From the IMG/VR virus record IMGVR_UViG_3300032118_000034, positions 1-32,824 of that record: a stretch of DNA of 32,824 bases. The stretch is one strand, 5' to 3'. This document shows positions 31,078-32,824 of this stretch, in pieces. Below the pieces are notes generated by a model. That model was not told where the DNA came from and ran no database searches. It saw only the letters and a list, made by a program, of their open reading frames with translations. Source of the stretch: a virus. Each line of letters starts with the position of its first letter. Positions within the stretch are counted from its first letter, which is position 1. The translations under genes were made by a program, and so were the position numbers.

Positions 31078-31256
31078 GGTATGATCTCCTCCTTACATGG
31101 ACATTCCCCCGATATTGATGATCTCCAGATGGCCTCACATCGAGGCGGCTCTCCTTTCGCCAAGCCATGAGTGTACCGCTCAAAAAATGGATGGCAACAA
31201 AATACTTGTTTCAAGTCAGTATCAAGCCGCATATACGCACAGGAGATGAGGGTCAT
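31074..31256 (-). CDS. Small Cys-rich protein
   Basis: 60 residues: MTLISCAYMRLDTDLKQVFC, then CHPFFERYTHGLAKGEPPRC and SGECPCKEE near the end. It starts three bases after the stop of the RadA-like gene. Cys and His pairs suggest metal binding. No family is recognised. Confidence 0.6.
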   Translation of the reverse strand: MTLISCAYMRLDTDLKQVFCCHPFFERYTHGLAKGEPPRCEAIWRSSISGECPCKEEIIP

Positions 31257-31259
31257 GAT

Positions 31260-32300
31260 CTAGGCCTCCTGCACTACCATCTTAATCGAAGCCCCAGTGT
31301 TGTTGACCTCCACCTGGAAGATCGGCTCACCCCAAGCATGATCTCTGAGCCTGTAGACCTGGAACACTCCCGCCGATCCCTGCGATGAATCCTTGGTCTT
31401 CTTGGAGAGCAGCAGAGCACCAGGGATGTAGTTGCCCTTGTCCCCAAAAGGCATGCGGTAATCGCCTTTTTCTTTGGGGTTGGTCTTGCCGAACTCGCTC
31501 TGCGGTTGGTTGATAACGATAGCTATCGCGTTGTGGTTGAATGTCCATTCCTTCAACACGCCGAGCCATTTGATGATATCAAGCAGTGCATCCCCCCGTT
31601 CTCTGGCATTCATGGATGCGAACCTACGCAAGACCGGCATCCCGATGGAATCCACTATCACCAGATCGACATCCATACCAGGAATGTCTTTGCAGATCTT
31701 ATCGTCTATCTGGGTTAGGATGGGAGTATACTCATATTTGATTCCCGCTTCGTACAGCCGCGCAACATCTCTGGGTGAGAGGTTGCGTTCCGTGTCAAGA
31801 TAATATACATGCTTCCCGGTCTGGGCTGCATTAAGAGCTATGGCAATCATGCCTTTTGACTTCAACGTGCCTGTCTCGCCGAAGACCTCTAAGAGATCCG
31901 GGCCGAAATGATAGAGAATTTGGTCGTAGATCGATCCTGGCTTGTCCTGGCCCGCGTCCTCGGACTTTCCCTGGTTCGGCTGGGTTTGGGATACCACGGC
32001 CTGGAGATCTGCCATCAATGGCACTCTAGTAGGTTTTCGCTCTCCTGTGCCTCTCTCCTTCATCCAAGGCTTCAGCCAATCATTAAAATTGGTTCCAAAG
32101 GTCGGATTGCTACATTGTAGTTTTCCGTTGTCCTGCCAAACGATGATATCTTGGGTCTCGGATGTGCCATTCTCCGAGAGGACGAAATGGCCTTCTGGTG
32201 TCTTCCGGCAGAGCCAGGACTTGTTCTCCTCCAACTCCGACCATTCCTTGAGGGCCTGCTCCAGGTATTCGGTGGAGAGGTCCTGTGGTTTCCCGGCCAT
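31260..32300 (-). CDS. RadA/RecA-like ATPase
   Basis: 346 residues. The C-terminal two thirds form a RecA-type core: Walker A-like GETGTLKSK (141-149), MIAIALNAAQTGKHVYYLDT with the Glu in LDTERN, Walker B VDLVIVDS (211-218) and IVINQPQSEFG, which matches the conserved NQ motif of RadA. The usual Gly before Lys in Walker A is Leu here (GxxxxLKS), which is odd for an active ATPase. The first 125 residues are a separate domain (WLCRKTPEGHFVLSENG, then IIVWQDNGKLQCSNP). It probably acts in recombination or replication. ATG at 32300 is preferred over TTG at 32309, which would lie too close to GGGGAGG. Confidence 0.8.
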   Translation of the reverse strand: MAGKPQDLSTEYLEQALKEWSELEENKSWLCRKTPEGHFVLSENGTSETQDIIVWQDNGKLQCSNPTFGTNFNDWLKPWMKERGTGERKPTRVPLMADLQAVVSQTQPNQGKSEDAGQDKPGSIYDQILYHFGPDLLEVFGETGTLKSKGMIAIALNAAQTGKHVYYLDTERNLSPRDVARLYEAGIKYEYTPILTQIDDKICKDIPGMDVDLVIVDSIGMPVLRRFASMNARERGDALLDIIKWLGVLKEWTFNHNAIAIVINQPQSEFGKTNPKEKGDYRMPFGDKGNYIPGALLLSKKTKDSSQGSAGVFQVYRLRDHAWGEPIFQVEVNNTGASIKMVVQEA

Positions 32301-32305
32301 CTTTC

Positions 32306-32695
32306 TCAATCCTCCCCGACAGCCGCAGCGATCTTCTCTCTGATATCCTCCATCAAAAAGAGCGATTCACTAACCTTCTGGCAGAGAAGATCAGTTCTAC
32401 GATCTGCTCCCGTTGCGATCTGCATCAAATCCATCGCCTCCTGGATCTCGATTGCGAGCGCGTTCAGGAGCGGGGTGAGGTCGCCCTTAGGCTTGGGTTT
32501 GCTCTGGGCCTTCCTAGATCTGGTCGGCTTCACATTCTCGGACTGATTTGGTGCTCGTGTTATGTTGGCCTCAACTCGACTATCCGAATCAGCTTCACAT
32601 GATGGCCATCCTTTCAAAACTGGCTCAGTCATTTTAAACGTCGGCTCATCCGGGATTCCAAAATCCTGTTCCTGTTCCTTTTTTTCTTCCTGCAT
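32306..32695 (-). CDS. Helical protein with basic linker, upstream of RadA-like gene
   Basis: 129 residues: an acidic N-terminus (EEKKEQEQDFGIPDEP), a Lys/Arg/Pro-rich linker (PTRSRKAQSKPKPKG) that could touch DNA, and a helical C-terminus (LTPLLNALAIEIQEAMDLMQ). GGAGG lies seven bases before the ATG. The TGA overlaps the RadA-like gene region, suggesting a partner role in recombination. No family is recognised. Confidence 0.65.
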   Translation of the reverse strand: MQEEKKEQEQDFGIPDEPTFKMTEPVLKGWPSCEADSDSRVEANITRAPNQSENVKPTRSRKAQSKPKPKGDLTPLLNALAIEIQEAMDLMQIATGADRRTDLLCQKVSESLFLMEDIREKIAAAVGED

Positions 32696-32735
32696 TTCTA
32701 TTCCTCCACATTTATTTTACTACCACACAACTTCT

Positions 32736-32824
32736 TTAATCTGTTTCCTCCAACTCACGGGAAAATCTATATTGATAGTGTTCATAGCCTCCCTCAAACT
32801 TGGTGATCGTAGAGCAAGCGGATC
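32736..32824 (-). CDS. Partial protein, C-terminal end only
   Basis: One frame is open from the window edge to TAA at 32738-32736 and reads SACSTITKFEGGYEHYQYRF, then SRELEETD. A second frame (from ATG at 32783 or so, MNTINIDFPVSWRKQIKEVV) is possible, with a GGGAGG just before it. I favour the first because it looks more like the end of a longer protein. The remainder lies outside the window. Confidence 0.4.
   Translation of the reverse strand, partial: SACSTITKFEGGYEHYQYRFSRELEETD

Noticed and set aside
1-32824. Search for integrase, att sites, tRNA genes, endolysin and CRISPR.
   Set aside because: None could be supported by sequence reading; the state of integration and the lysis mechanism remain open.

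Overview
The window looks like most of the genome of a siphovirus-type tailed virus (HK97-fold capsid), either free or integrated. Almost every gene lies on the minus strand, so the operon reads from base 32824 down to base 1080. One plus-strand gene, a radical-SAM protein, sits at the left end and is convergent with the tail-tip genes. An archaeal host, probably a methanogen-type euryarchaeon, is my preferred reading. The reasons are a RadA-like rather than bacterial RecA-like recombinase, heavy use of AGA/AGG and ATA codons, TATA-like AT-rich stretches in the few real intergenic gaps, and Sec signal peptides of archaeal style. This host call is an inference and I would put it at about two in three. 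No integrase, att site, tRNA or obvious lysis enzyme was seen, so provirus versus free virus is undecided.

Layout in transcription order. (1) 32.8-29.5 kb, early or regulatory block: a partial gene, an acidic helical protein, a RadA-like ATPase with an altered Walker A, several small Cys-rich proteins, two winged-helix proteins, and two micro-genes (33 and 44 aa). (2) 29.5-23.3 kb, packaging and head: small terminase, large terminase, a 58-aa coupled micro-gene, SPP1-type portal, minor capsid protein, two small basic proteins, scaffold, major capsid protein. (3) 23.2-16.7 kb, surface block: two proteins with signal peptides (one carrying six 39-residue repeats), a head-tail adaptor, an EF-hand-like linker, three genes sharing an N-terminal 'WKE' module, and a beta-helix protein. 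(4) 16.6-13.0 kb, neck: head-closure-like, gp10-like and tail-terminator-like proteins, plus small exported, membrane and Cys-rich proteins. (5) 13.0-7.3 kb, tail: two related tail-tube proteins, a tail-assembly chaperone with a -1 frameshift (G/GT), and a 1156-residue tape measure. (6) 7.3-1.1 kb, tail tip and adhesins: two large tip proteins, a fibre with two chitin-binding-like modules and a C1q-like tip, a second C1q-like protein, and a beta-helix tailspike-like protein.

The genes are tightly packed, with many ATGA, TAATG and TTGA overlaps that imply translational coupling. Several genes shorter than 60 codons sit in what looks like non-coding sequence and fit exactly between stop and start codons of their neighbours. 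The most notable features are the G/GT frameshift, the exported repeat-bearing protein directly after the capsid gene, the unusual fibre cluster between head and neck genes, and two places where a stop codon is followed in frame by a protein-like extension.
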